A stretch of DNA of 42,479 nucleotides from Aggregatibacter kilianii. Lineage in GTDB: Bacteria; Pseudomonadota; Gammaproteobacteria; Enterobacterales; Pasteurellaceae. The position numbers and the translations under genes are program-made. The notes below the pieces were generated by a model that made no database searches, was not told the DNA's origin, and worked only from the letters and a program-made list of their open reading frames with translations. The DNA is taken from NCBI RefSeq assembly GCF_003129965.1, contig NZ_NRCJ01000021.1, forward strand, positions 1 to 42,479, written 5' to 3'. Shown here one piece after another: positions 9,286 through 18,377 of this stretch (position 1 is its first letter; every line of letters starts with the position of its first letter).

Positions 9286-10632
9286 CTATCCTCTTATTGC
9301 CCACAATTGCATATCTAGTTCAGGAAACTCACCTGAAACGTGGAATGCAATGGCATGATTCTTCTGTACCTCGCGCCATTCATCGCCATGAGTATCTAAA
9401 TAAAAATAGGTATAACCTGCATGATATGGCAATTGACGAGGCGCCGTTGTTAAAGGACGTACCTCTACTCCTGGCAACTGGACGCTAACTAGTTGACGAA
9501 TTTTATCTGGAGTTGTTATCTTAATTTGCTGAACAAATTGCTTACGTAATAACTCCTCAGGTACACGAGCTGTAACTGCAAGTATAAATTCAGCCTTGTA
9601 TAATAAATCCTGATCATTAATAACCGCACTTTTTACTCCATAAGGCAAGGATTCCAACTGGATAGATACTGCTTTAGGTGTGAGTACCGTGCTTAGCGCA
9701 ATTCGTAATTGTCGAAACAAACGTTGGAAACACTCAGTCATCGAGAAATGATCATATCGTAAAAACTCTTTTGGTAAGCGGGAGGCATCAGTAAATGTCA
9801 TTAGCTCACCACATAACTGAATCAGTAAACGATAAAAATATTCCGGATGAATATGAGGATGAATATTTAAGTGCTTATAAAAAGGGTGTTCTCTGTTCAG
9901 CAATTGCAACATGAGGAATTCCGCTACATCAGCAATTCCTTGCTGGCTAGGAGAGCCTATCCGAGAAGACAATGTTTCTGCCCGCTGTTCCAATGTGCTA
10001 GCAAGTTCTCCGACAAAAGCTCTCAATTCAGAAGAGGCTGAAATATCCATTGAAGTGGGAATGAATTTATCATCCAATTCAATTCTTCCATCAGATAGTT
10101 TGTCTCTGATACGGGCAATATGTAGACAAGTGTAAGAACTTCTATCCTCTGTACCTTGAATGAGTTTCGGTGATAACTGAGCTAAAAACAAAGAGTGACT
10201 GTTTCCATTAGGTGTATGAATATCACGAACATCCTGCAGATTTTCTCTATATCGAACAGATATATTATTTTGATTATTATAGTCTGAATGAATTTCTGCA
10301 AAAACAGCGCTGGAATTGGGTAAAGCTAAATAAATATCATATGCGTCAGCATTTTCCAGTTGTTTAATATCCAAAGGGGTTGGCAACAAATCCTGACTTG
10401 GCAAATCAAAATATGTTCCATCAGGAAAAACGCCTCTTGCAGACAGCAGTGCAATTCGCCCAAGATTCAACATATCTCTATCAATTTCAACTGAAAGCAA
10501 TCCGAAATTATAATTATTATTTAATATTACAAACTGATTTTGAATTAAATAATCCAGATGACGCTGTTGTTGTTGGAAGTGTTGAGGTTGAACAAAAAGC
10601 CCCTCCTTCCAAATAACTCTATTCTTAGACAT
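9286..10632 (-). CDS. tssK: TssK, T6SS baseplate-to-membrane connector
   Basis: TssK is a trimeric baseplate protein linking the TssFG wedge to TssL and TssM. The frame is open from 10,680, but the family N-terminus (NRVIWKEGLFVQPQHFQQQ) begins just after the Met encoded at 10,632, so I place the start there, giving 448 residues and a 4-base gap after tssJ instead of a 44-base overlap. The remainder shows the usual TssK pattern, including ERCFQRLFRQLR-type helices and an LPYHAGYTYF stretch near the C-terminus. An upstream ATG at 10,647 has a GAAAGG too close to it to be a good ribosome-binding site. Confidence 0.93.
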   Translation of the reverse strand: MSKNRVIWKEGLFVQPQHFQQQQRHLDYLIQNQFVILNNNYNFGLLSVEIDRDMLNLGRIALLSARGVFPDGTYFDLPSQDLLPTPLDIKQLENADAYDIYLALPNSSAVFAEIHSDYNNQNNISVRYRENLQDVRDIHTPNGNSHSLFLAQLSPKLIQGTEDRSSYTCLHIARIRDKLSDGRIELDDKFIPTSMDISASSELRAFVGELASTLEQRAETLSSRIGSPSQQGIADVAEFLMLQLLNREHPFYKHLNIHPHIHPEYFYRLLIQLCGELMTFTDASRLPKEFLRYDHFSMTECFQRLFRQLRIALSTVLTPKAVSIQLESLPYGVKSAVINDQDLLYKAEFILAVTARVPEELLRKQFVQQIKITTPDKIRQLVSVQLPGVEVRPLTTAPRQLPYHAGYTYFYLDTHGDEWREVQKNHAIAFHVSGEFPELDMQLWAIRG

Positions 10633-10636
10633 ATAG

Positions 10637-11179
10637 CTATTCTTCATCCTTTCTGATATCAACTTCGTTTTCTTTAACATGAACTAAAATATGGTATTTA
10701 TGACCAATACCTTTTAGGGTGACTACTTTTTTCCATTCTGTAGCACCAGAATCAGAATAATATGCAATCACTCCAAAATAATTATTTTCCTCTTTTAACT
10801 TAACTTGCGGTAAGGCCTTATATTGTGAAGGTAATAGAGTATAGTCTTGGTGATCAATATAATTTTTGCCCAATACATCACTTAAACTTTCCGTACTTAA
10901 CTGCTCATAATACGCAGATAACAACTTAGAATCCTCACCCAAATAAACTAATTTTAGTTCAATTGGTGAAGGTTGCCCATTTTCATTTTTATTTATGTTC
11001 GGCTCCGCCAACAATGAAATTTGTACTGTAGAAGGCTGATCCAAAGGTCCACCCACTTGAATATCAGGATCTTGAATGACCTTACTTATCTTTGACATTG
11101 TTTGACAACTAGAAAGAAGTAACGCTACAAATAGTGCAGAGACTAATTTTAATGCTAAATTACGGTTGATACAGAACAT
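10637..11179 (-). CDS. tssJ: TssJ, outer-membrane lipoprotein of the T6SS membrane complex
   Basis: TssJ is anchored in the outer membrane and binds the periplasmic end of TssM. The 180-residue protein has a lipoprotein signal with lipobox LSSC (Cys25) after a hydrophobic segment (about 9-22), then a small beta-rich domain with the order typical of the family (QISLLAEPNINKN, then PIELKLVYL). The stop of tagH and the start of tssJ overlap by one base at 11,179, indicating coupled translation. Confidence 0.92.
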   Translation of the reverse strand: MFCINRNLALKLVSALFVALLLSSCQTMSKISKVIQDPDIQVGGPLDQPSTVQISLLAEPNINKNENGQPSPIELKLVYLGEDSKLLSAYYEQLSTESLSDVLGKNYIDHQDYTLLPSQYKALPQVKLKEENNYFGVIAYYSDSGATEWKKVVTLKGIGHKYHILVHVKENEVDIRKDEE

Positions 11180-12468
11180 TATTTATTTTCCTTATTTTGT
11201 TTATCACGTAGTGCTTTATCATAAGCTTGAGAATATACTTCCCAAAACAATTTTTCAAAACCATATTGGCGTTTCGAAGTGAGTTCTTCGTAGTAATTTT
11301 TATACATCTCCCAGGCCCAAGCACCTCCTTCATTTTTTTTCTCATTGCTGCGACGATAATTCTCAAATCGTTGTAATAACAACTGAGGAGAAAATGCATC
11401 TAAGATCGCCCCCAAAGCTGAAATAATAGCTACACGATTTGCTTCATTATGAATTAATAAGTTATGTAAGCTTTCCGACACTGCCGCGGGAGCTGCTAAA
11501 TGGACCGGGCTTTTTTGATCTCCAAATAATACATCCATAGTAGTAGAATAGTCTAAATTTAATCGAAGAGGATTATCTTCAATTGGACGTAAGTGTTTAT
11601 CAGACAAGCTATTTTGCTCCTGCTGCAAGGCTAACAATCCTTTAATTGCCGCTTTTAAGGTTTTACCAACCTCCTCTAAAAAATCATTTGTTTCTTGACT
11701 ATCAATCAATTTAATTTTAGTGTCCATTTCTCTCATTAATGGAGATATTGTGATGTAAGCATTTTCCATGAATGGAGACTGTTCTTCGTTTTTATTACTA
11801 TTTTGTATTATTGGTAAATCTACATAAGATTGGTTCGTCATTTTCAAATCTCCATAAGTTCCTATTACTCCCAAGTCATTTTTAGACTTATACTTTGATG
11901 ATAGTAAATGATCTGCATTATTATCATTGTCACTTTCAAAATTAATAATATTATTTCCCTGTGAATGTAGTGCGAAAATAGGATCTTTAACAAAATTATC
12001 ATCTACAGTATCAGCTAAACGCTTAGGCTCAACCAACTCAGCACCATTTTTACGATCCAAGATTTCTTTTAAATAATCTTGATTGCCAGCTACAATATCT
12101 TCAACAGTATTAGCTGAGCCTATTTGCTGAGATGCATCTTTTTCAAAAATTGAAACAGCAAGCTTTAAAGCTCCACATTTTATCTGATCACCATCTTTTA
12201 AGCGAATGAACCCAGATTTTGGAGTAAAGGTGGCTGAATTTACAAGTAAAGGCTTTCCTATAACTTGCAAACAAAAGGTATTATCTCTCCATTCAATATT
12301 AGCTTGATTTGTTGGAATACCAGCTTTTACATCTTGCAGGACCCAATGATTGTTTTCTCCACTACCAATTGTCCCACCATCTTGAGTAAAAACATTCTCT
12401 CGCGACTTTCCACTTTCTAAATCAATTACATTTTTAACGCTCAGCGTCAATACCAATGAACCATCCAC
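11179..12468 (-). CDS. tagH: TagH-like FHA-domain protein with degenerate phosphopeptide-binding residues
   Basis: TagH/VasC proteins carry an N-terminal FHA domain and are thought to tune T6SS activity. The 429-residue protein has the FHA scaffold (TIGSGENNHWVLQD, 33-46; then IPTNQANIEW, 51-60), but the usual Gly-Arg is Gly-Ser here (Ser36) and the usual Ser-x-x-His motif reads Thr-Asn-Gln-Ala. The phosphothreonine pocket therefore looks lost. A long low-complexity linker (about 130-240) leads to a C-terminal T6SS-FHA domain with EGGAWAWEMYKNYYEELT near the end. No PpkA kinase or PppA phosphatase gene is seen, which agrees with a phosphorylation-independent role (inference). Confidence 0.88.
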   Translation of the reverse strand: MDGSLVLTLSVKNVIDLESGKSRENVFTQDGGTIGSGENNHWVLQDVKAGIPTNQANIEWRDNTFCLQVIGKPLLVNSATFTPKSGFIRLKDGDQIKCGALKLAVSIFEKDASQQIGSANTVEDIVAGNQDYLKEILDRKNGAELVEPKRLADTVDDNFVKDPIFALHSQGNNIINFESDNDNNADHLLSSKYKSKNDLGVIGTYGDLKMTNQSYVDLPIIQNSNKNEEQSPFMENAYITISPLMREMDTKIKLIDSQETNDFLEEVGKTLKAAIKGLLALQQEQNSLSDKHLRPIEDNPLRLNLDYSTTMDVLFGDQKSPVHLAAPAAVSESLHNLLIHNEANRVAIISALGAILDAFSPQLLLQRFENYRRSNEKKNEGGAWAWEMYKNYYEELTSKRQYGFEKLFWEVYSQAYDKALRDKQNKENK

Positions 12469-12472
12469 CGAT

Positions 12473-13510
12473 TTACTCCCTGATACTAATTGTTACTTTT
12501 GGTTTCTTGTCTGGCTTACCCACAAAACTCGTCCACCCCAACATTGTATTTTTATCATCTCCTAACTGCATTCCAGTGATCTGTTTGGGTTTAAGCCCCA
12601 ACCTTAGATCCCAAGCAAACTGATCCTTCAACACAAATGATACAAATGTAATTAAAGATAAGTAATTTTCTCCATTAGGTAAAAAAGATAAAAATTGTTT
12701 ACGAGAAAGATTATTTAGCTGAAGTTCAAACTTACCTCCTCGATCAGGATTCCTTTCACCCAAAGTAAAATTCACCCCCAAACAACTACGTCCACTAGGT
12801 GGACGCCCAACCTCTTTTAAAATTCCACCTAAACGATTTTGCTCATCTTCGGAAATCTTAACATATCGAAAACACCACTCTTTTAAGTCAACATCAGGCA
12901 GATCAAAACAATGAGAAACTAAACTTGATATAACTTCAGACGAACGTCCCGGACTTGCCAGCATTCCCGCATAGGCCAACATTTTACTATGATGAATACT
13001 TAAACGATTGCGAGTTTTTTCATGTCCTAACCCAACCAACGAAAACATTCGTTGAGAAAAAACATCAGTTCCCTCATTTCTAAAGTTAATATAATAGCGG
13101 TACTTTCTCCAAATATGATGTAACAATAAAACTAATCTGTGATTAAATAAATTCATAAAGTCAACTAATTTAGTTTCTTTATGTAAATATTCGGTTGCTA
13201 AACTTTCCAAATAATATGTAGGTAATGGAGATTGACTACCGTGTAAACCTAAAAAACTAATCTCTAGGGAATGTTGCCCTTCTTTCGTAGAAAGTAAGTG
13301 TACGATATCACGAATCGGAAACTCTAATCCTGCGGAGGATATGAATCGAATAGGTTCCTTATCCGGTGTTAACGTCAAAGTTTTCGAGGATTCTACATTA
13401 GATAATTTAAAAAGTATTTCAACCAACTGATAAAAACTATAACGTGTTATATCTATTAAATCTGAGTTTTTATTTACATCAGAGCGTGTTGACCCATCTG
13501 AATCGGCCAT
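12473..13510 (-). CDS. tssG: TssG, T6SS baseplate wedge protein
   Basis: TssG pairs with two TssF subunits to form the baseplate wedge. The 345-residue product has the expected features: FPIRDI near residue 75, SFLGLHGSQSPLPTYYLE around 103-120 (the G-x-x-G-x-x-SPLP signature), and the GRSCLGVNFTLGER stretch in the C-terminal half. Length matches the family. The frame starts inside the 3' end of tssF with a 37-base overlap, as seen in other T6SS operons. Confidence 0.93.
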   Translation of the reverse strand: MADSDGSTRSDVNKNSDLIDITRYSFYQLVEILFKLSNVESSKTLTLTPDKEPIRFISSAGLEFPIRDIVHLLSTKEGQHSLEISFLGLHGSQSPLPTYYLESLATEYLHKETKLVDFMNLFNHRLVLLLHHIWRKYRYYINFRNEGTDVFSQRMFSLVGLGHEKTRNRLSIHHSKMLAYAGMLASPGRSSEVISSLVSHCFDLPDVDLKEWCFRYVKISEDEQNRLGGILKEVGRPPSGRSCLGVNFTLGERNPDRGGKFELQLNNLSRKQFLSFLPNGENYLSLITFVSFVLKDQFAWDLRLGLKPKQITGMQLGDDKNTMLGWTSFVGKPDKKPKVTISIRE

Positions 13511-15297
13511 TCATACACCTCCTGATTATCAGTATTAATTATTTTCAACTTATGGAATGAATTCACACTAGCATAAAGAGTAAAAAATTGAGACAACACA
13601 CTTCCAAATAAGAACATATCTCCTTCTGAAGTAAACCCACTTTGCTGAATACATAATGTTGATTGCAATCCTCGAACTGATACACCTTTAAACAATCGAT
13701 CAATTGGAGTCGTCTCAATTGACTGAATAGCATCTAGTTTTTTTTGAGATATCCTTGCATTACGGCGACTATGCCAAGCTGGTAAATCATAAGTTTTCAA
13801 TATTTCCTTTAATGGTTCAATGTCTAGTAAAGATAGATAATTAAGAGAGGAATTAGAGATTAATTTCCAAGCTAATGTGCCATCTAATGTAGGATGTAAA
13901 GGTAATGATGGACGAGTTATATTTCTAAACTGCGTAGAAGAAGGATGCTGATCTGTGCTTACACATATATCACCAATTTTTAACTGTGTAGGTAAATCTC
14001 GATTGGTACAAGTTAGATCTATTGCTACACATTCATTTGATGACAATACCTGAATTTCATCACCTCTTACAAAAGACAAAAAGTGATCAAATCCAGAATG
14101 AAACAGAGCATCTTTTGTTCTTAGACGATAATAAAGTGCGGTACGTCCCTTCATATATTCGACTTGATGTCTGAAACTTTCAAAAGGCTCATAAATACGC
14201 TCTCCACTATTATTCTTTTTACTGAGTGTTATATCTTCTTTATGAACAAAACTAGAAACCTTGTCTACCGAAAAAATTTCATACCAGTCAGGATGTTGGT
14301 GACTACCTTTGACAATATACTCCGTTTTTGTACCATCTAAACGAATATTTTCACTATCATGTTTAAAAAGGTTAATTGCAGGTACACAATGAAGACGTAA
14401 TGTTGACGTACGAACATTAACATCAACGGGCAATGGTAAAGAAAATGACAATTGAAGAGAAAAACTCTTACTTTTAATCTCAGATGATAGTGGGCTGAAT
14501 CCTTTTACATCAAAGAATAAGAAACTCTCAGGAAAACAAAAATATTCCTGCAGAACCCTATACCCCGCATTTGTATGTTTAGGATAGGGTAATATAGCAT
14601 CCTCTCGCCTAAATCCTACCGGAATAAAGCTAATATCCGGAATAGGGTATACAGTCTCATTTATAAACAATTTGGCAGATTGTAAATAATAAGATAACCA
14701 TAAATATAGCTGCTGATTACTATATTCATCAGAACCAAGGTAAAATCTAAGTTTATTTAGATCTAATGTATCAAATGATAATTCAGATTCAGACGAAAAA
14801 TGTATTTCAATTATAGATTTCTCGTTATTATTTGTAGTAGTAATATCTTGGATAGAAAAAGGATTTAACCAAACATCACGACAAGTCTGGAAAGTACAGC
14901 GAACAGAACCATCATCAATTACCGAATTATCTTGATCAATATATGTGGTCGAAATCGGTTTACTTAATAAGTACGTACCCTTTTCAACCTTATCTTGTAA
15001 TTGGCCAACTTTTTCATCAGGATAAAACTCGACAATAGTCATGCTCGGAGTAGGTCTTAAATAATTAGGCCATAGCATATTAATCATGCTATGAGTGAAT
15101 TCAGGAAATTCATCCTCAATTTTTGCCCGTAAATTCCCCGTTAGAAAAGCAAACCCTTCTAGCAAACGTTCTACATCAGGATCAGCACTTTTTTCAGATA
15201 AAAAATTAGCCAAATGAGGCTTTTCAACCGCAAGCTGCTTTCCTAATTCTCGTAAATATTCTAACTCATTTCTAAAATATTTTTCTAATACAGACAT
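13474..15297 (-). CDS. tssF: TssF, T6SS baseplate wedge protein
   Basis: TssF is the largest wedge component and contacts TssG, TssE and VgrG. The frame is open from a TTG at 15,309, but the conserved N-terminus (EKYFRNELEYLRELG) favours the ATG at 15,297, giving 607 residues. Family motifs are clear: DPDVERLLEGFAFLTGNLRAKI (two blocks around 39-65), HSMINMLWPNYLRPTPSM (about 73-90) and an RDLPTQL-like block about two-thirds along. An uptake signal lies within the coding sequence near 14,136. Confidence 0.94.
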   Translation of the reverse strand: MSVLEKYFRNELEYLRELGKQLAVEKPHLANFLSEKSADPDVERLLEGFAFLTGNLRAKIEDEFPEFTHSMINMLWPNYLRPTPSMTIVEFYPDEKVGQLQDKVEKGTYLLSKPISTTYIDQDNSVIDDGSVRCTFQTCRDVWLNPFSIQDITTTNNNEKSIIEIHFSSESELSFDTLDLNKLRFYLGSDEYSNQQLYLWLSYYLQSAKLFINETVYPIPDISFIPVGFRREDAILPYPKHTNAGYRVLQEYFCFPESFLFFDVKGFSPLSSEIKSKSFSLQLSFSLPLPVDVNVRTSTLRLHCVPAINLFKHDSENIRLDGTKTEYIVKGSHQHPDWYEIFSVDKVSSFVHKEDITLSKKNNSGERIYEPFESFRHQVEYMKGRTALYYRLRTKDALFHSGFDHFLSFVRGDEIQVLSSNECVAIDLTCTNRDLPTQLKIGDICVSTDQHPSSTQFRNITRPSLPLHPTLDGTLAWKLISNSSLNYLSLLDIEPLKEILKTYDLPAWHSRRNARISQKKLDAIQSIETTPIDRLFKGVSVRGLQSTLCIQQSGFTSEGDMFLFGSVLSQFFTLYASVNSFHKLKIINTDNQEVYEWPIQMGQHALM

Positions 15298-15305
15298 TTT
15301 TATGC

Positions 15306-15749
15306 TCAAATATCAGCAAGATCTAAATAATAGTGGCGATCATTATCCAAATGCAAACTAAAGACGACTGGAGAACTCATTTCTTCGACTGATAATATTG
15401 CATCAATACGAAAATGTAACAATAAAGGGTTATCTTCATTTACAAGTGGTTGTACATTTACAGAGATAATTCTAGGCTCAAAATCCAAAATACAAGTCTC
15501 GATAACTGCTTGAATCTTACCAACCATATCCATGGTACCTATAGTTGCGTCATTTAAATCTACAATACCCAACGCTGAGGCACTCTGGCAGGCTCCAGGA
15601 TGGGTATTTAATATGTTAAGTAGATTATGTCTAACAGATAAAACCAAATCTCTTAAATGATGGCGCGCAGATAATGATGACTCCTCATTTTGAATTCGCT
15701 CAAATAAGCTGGCAGCGTTTCCTCTATCCCAGCTCAGTAATGCTGCCAT
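15306..15749 (-). CDS. tssE: TssE, gp25-like T6SS baseplate protein
   Basis: TssE is related to phage T4 gp25 and starts sheath polymerisation on the baseplate. The frame is open from 15,779, overlapping tssC, but an AAGGAG site lies before the ATG at 15,749, which gives a 147-residue protein starting MAALLSWDR, a 7-base gap to tssC and a typical length. The gp25/GPW core is recognisable: SLFERIQNEE, HLRDLVLSVRHNLLNILNTHPG and the C-terminal EPRIISVNV strand. Its stop lies 8 bases before the tssF ATG. Confidence 0.92.
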   Translation of the reverse strand: MAALLSWDRGNAASLFERIQNEESSLSARHHLRDLVLSVRHNLLNILNTHPGACQSASALGIVDLNDATIGTMDMVGKIQAVIETCILDFEPRIISVNVQPLVNEDNPLLLHFRIDAILSVEEMSSPVVFSLHLDNDRHYYLDLADI

Positions 15750-15756
15750 TAAAAAC

Positions 15757-17235
15757 TTACTCCTTATCCAAACGACCAACTAAAGACAATTCAAAATTAG
15801 ATCCCATATACTTAAAGTGAGGTCTAACTTTAATAGAAGACAAGTACCAACCTGGATCTCCTGCAACATCAGACACCGAAATTGAAGCACTGCGGAAAGG
15901 TCGACGACTACGAACATCTGCCGGTGGATTCTCTTGATCTGCTACATATTGTTTTAACCAAGTATTTAACTCTTTTTCCAAGTCCCCTCTCTCTTTCCAA
16001 CTACCAATCTGCTCTCTTTGTAACACTTTGATATAATGTGCAATTCTGGTAATCATAAAAGTATAAGGTAACTGTGTGCCTAACTTATAATTTGTTTCAG
16101 CAATTTTTCCCTCTTTTGTATTAGGAAATACTTTCGGTTTTTGCACTGAGTTAGCAGAGAAAAATGCTGCATTATCACTACCTTTACGCATAGTTAACGC
16201 AATAAAACCTTCTTCTGCTAATTCAAATTCACGACGATCAGTAATCAATACTTCTGTTGGAATTTTCGCAACCGTTTGTCCCATTGCCTCATAAAGGTGG
16301 ACTGGCAGATCATAAACTGCTCCACCACTTTGTGGCCCAATAATATTTGCACACCAACGATATTTAGCAAAGCTATCTGTCAAACATGAAGCAAGTAAAA
16401 ATGCACTATTTCCCCACAAGTAATGTTCATGATCCTTACTTACATTTTCCTCATAACCAAAACTTTTAACTGGATTATCCGTTACAGAATAAGGTAAGCG
16501 AGCAAGGAAACGAGATACTGTTAACCCAAGACTGCGAGAGTCCTCAGATTCGCGTAAAGCGCGCCATTTAGTATAAACAGGGCTTTCAAAAACTGATTTA
16601 AGATCTTTAATTGCAGGAAGCTCAGTGTAGCTTTGAACTCCGAAAAATGTTGGCGATACAGAAGAAAGAAAAGGAGCATGCGCCATAGAACCGACAGCAC
16701 TCACATATTGTAACAACTTCATATCAGGTGTTTTAGGGGTAAATTCGTAGTTACCGATTACCGTGCCAATAGGCTCTCCACCGAATTGCCCATAACCGGA
16801 GGAGTAAACATGTTTATAAAAACCAGATTGAACAATCTCAGGAGCAAACTCAAAATCATCAAGCAACTCTTCTTTCGTTGCATGCAATATATTAATTTTA
16901 ATATTCTCACGAAAATCTGTTCTGTCAACCAATAGCTTTAACGAGCGCCAAGAAGACTCTAATTGACGAAACTTTTCATGATGCAAAATCTCATCTACTT
17001 GGATACTTAACTTACGATCTATCTCTGCAATCATTCTATCAATTAATAGCTTATTGATAGGTTCTTCCTGACTACCTGTCATTAAAATATTTGAAATAAA
17101 AGCAGCTACACCCTGTTTAGCAACATCATACCCTTCACTATCAGAAGAAATTCGTGTTTGGGCCATAATCTCATCAAGTAAAGATGACTGTTGAACTTCG
17201 GTTTCCTGAACTTGTTGTTTTACAGCACGTGCCAT
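15757..17235 (-). CDS. tssC: TssC, large subunit of the contractile sheath
   Basis: TssC forms the sheath with TssB and drives the Hcp tube outward on contraction. The 492-residue protein is full length and shows many invariant TssC blocks: FRQLESSWRSLKLLVDRTD, NILHATKEELLDD, YSSGYGQFGGEPIGTVIGNYEF and LARLPYS, each near its expected place. It starts 37 bases after tssB with an AAAGGA-type ribosome-binding site, and with tssB it is likely the most strongly translated part of the operon. Confidence 0.96.
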   Translation of the reverse strand: MARAVKQQVQETEVQQSSLLDEIMAQTRISSDSEGYDVAKQGVAAFISNILMTGSQEEPINKLLIDRMIAEIDRKLSIQVDEILHHEKFRQLESSWRSLKLLVDRTDFRENIKINILHATKEELLDDFEFAPEIVQSGFYKHVYSSGYGQFGGEPIGTVIGNYEFTPKTPDMKLLQYVSAVGSMAHAPFLSSVSPTFFGVQSYTELPAIKDLKSVFESPVYTKWRALRESEDSRSLGLTVSRFLARLPYSVTDNPVKSFGYEENVSKDHEHYLWGNSAFLLASCLTDSFAKYRWCANIIGPQSGGAVYDLPVHLYEAMGQTVAKIPTEVLITDRREFELAEEGFIALTMRKGSDNAAFFSANSVQKPKVFPNTKEGKIAETNYKLGTQLPYTFMITRIAHYIKVLQREQIGSWKERGDLEKELNTWLKQYVADQENPPADVRSRRPFRSASISVSDVAGDPGWYLSSIKVRPHFKYMGSNFELSLVGRLDKE

Positions 17236-17272
17236 AGTCTGTTATCCTTTTTACTTAGAATTTTACTAATAC

Positions 17273-17770
17273 TTACTTATCACTTACCAAATTAAGTTCT
17301 TTCAAAAGCTGTTCTCTTGACTCATCATTTTCCAATAACTCAGCTAAACGAGCCCGAAACGCCGGAACATTGCCTAATGGACCTTTTACAGCGGTTAAAG
17401 CCTCACGTAGCTCTAACAGTTTTTTTAACTCAGGTACTGCATTTACAATGTTATCAGGAGAAAAATCACTCAGAGAACTAATACCTAAATTTACATTTAA
17501 CTCTTCATCCTCTTTTTCCGACAACTTATTAGGTACATTAATGTTCAATTTGATATCCATTTCGCCCATTACAGATGAGAAGGTATTTTTATCAATTGAA
17601 ACCATTGAACGCTCTTCAATCGTTGTATCTTCTGTTCGACCTTTCATGTCTCCCACAACCAGAACATTAAGAGGCAGCTCAACCTCTGCAATCTGTCCTT
17701 CAGTTGCTGGTACATACTTAATATTAATTCTTTCTTTAGGTGCCACAGAACCTTCTTTTTGCTTACTCAT
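17273..17770 (-). CDS. tssB: TssB, small subunit of the contractile sheath
   Basis: TssB partners TssC in the sheath. The 165-residue product starts SKQKEGSVAPKERINIKYV and has the conserved LPLNVLVVGDMKGR strand near residue 31 and the C-terminal ALTAVKGPLGNVPAFRARL helix that contacts neighbouring subunits. It is the first gene of the operon; a clear AGGAG site sits seven bases before its ATG, and a good sigma-70-like promoter lies about 60 bases upstream (17,828-17,856). Confidence 0.96.
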   Translation of the reverse strand: MSKQKEGSVAPKERINIKYVPATEGQIAEVELPLNVLVVGDMKGRTEDTTIEERSMVSIDKNTFSSVMGEMDIKLNINVPNKLSEKEDEELNVNLGISSLSDFSPDNIVNAVPELKKLLELREALTAVKGPLGNVPAFRARLAELLENDESREQLLKELNLVSDK

Positions 17771-17827
17771 AGAGTAATCTCCTCAAATTACAAGTTGTCT
17801 TTACAAAATTAAACACGGATACTAAGG

Positions 17828-17856
17828 ATTATACCTCAACATATTCCAAATATGAA
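17828..17856 (-). promoter_or_regulatory. Probable sigma-70 promoter of the tss operon
   Basis: On the minus strand a perfect TATAAT (complement of 17,828-17,833) follows a 17-base spacer and a TTCATA -35-like box (complement of 17,851-17,856). It points at tssB and gives a leader of about 50 bases. It is the best promoter match I found upstream of the operon; no sigma-54 type (-24 GG / -12 GC) site was noticed. Confidence 0.55.
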
Positions 17857-17869
17857 ATGTTTCAATATT
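17840..17869. promoter_or_regulatory. Overlapping dyads within the tss promoter (possible operator)
   Basis: CATATT-CCA-AATATG (17,840-17,854) is a perfect 6-3-6 palindrome covering the spacer and -35 side of the tss promoter. A second, imperfect dyad (AATATGAAA / TTTCAATATT, 17,849-17,869) overlaps it. The position is typical of a repressor site. No binding protein can be named from the sequence, and chance dyads are common in AT-rich DNA. Confidence 0.4.
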
Positions 17870-18230
17870 TCCTCAATTAACTACAAAAAACACATTCCGA
17901 ATGACCACACTTTGATCCCCATAGCAGCGGACACATGCTAGTTAATATTCCTTTGTATTTCAATATAATTTCAAAATTTATCAGCATTAGTTAATGAGCT
18001 AACGTAGTATTTTACATTCAAATTAAGAAAAACAAAGTAAAACGCATACACTTACTATTATTAGGGATACACACAATGAAATATAGCTAATTTTTAATTA
18101 TATATCATGGTGTTATTAATTTTTATTGCGAATATTCTCTATATCCTCAAACAATGCTTTATGTTACAACTATATTATTATCAATCAGAAAAATGATAAA
18201 TTCCAAATTTTTAAGTATATCTATTGTAAT

Positions 18231-18258
18231 TTGATAAAATTTGCTAGATACTTATACA
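18231..18258 (+). promoter_or_regulatory. Candidate hcp promoter
   Basis: TTGATA (18,231-18,236), a 16-base spacer and TATACA (18,253-18,258) form a plausible sigma-70 promoter pointing at hcp. It would give a leader of more than 100 bases containing the inverted repeat noted in this region. AT-rich DNA yields many such matches. Confidence 0.35.
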
Positions 18259-18377
18259 AGGCTTTTAATGTGTTGATTATAAAACAGATAAAAATCTTAC
18301 ACTAGTTTGATTAATTTAAGCATTAAAAGGCTACATTCCAGAGTTTCACATCCAAATTGTTAAAATAGGAGAAAAGC

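Larger units (their letters stand above)
17771..18377. other. 607-base AT-rich divergent control region between tssB and hcp
   Basis: No credible gene is visible in either direction. It holds the proposed tss promoter and dyads at its left end, a candidate hcp promoter at 18,231-18,258, and an inverted repeat in the presumed hcp leader (CTTTTAATG at 18,262-18,270 against CATTAAAAG at 18,321-18,329). The stretch 17,900-18,220 shows nothing I can assign. Its length is generous for a simple divergent promoter pair. Confidence 0.6.

Noticed and set aside
10632-10680. Upstream start for tssK overlapping tssJ by 44 bases
   Set aside because: The family N-terminus begins at the Met at 10,632 and the extra 16 residues are not conserved-looking.
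11160-11399. 79-codon minus-strand frame overlapping tagH and tssJ
   Set aside because: It lies in another frame of tagH, has no ribosome-binding site, and its product resembles no protein I know.
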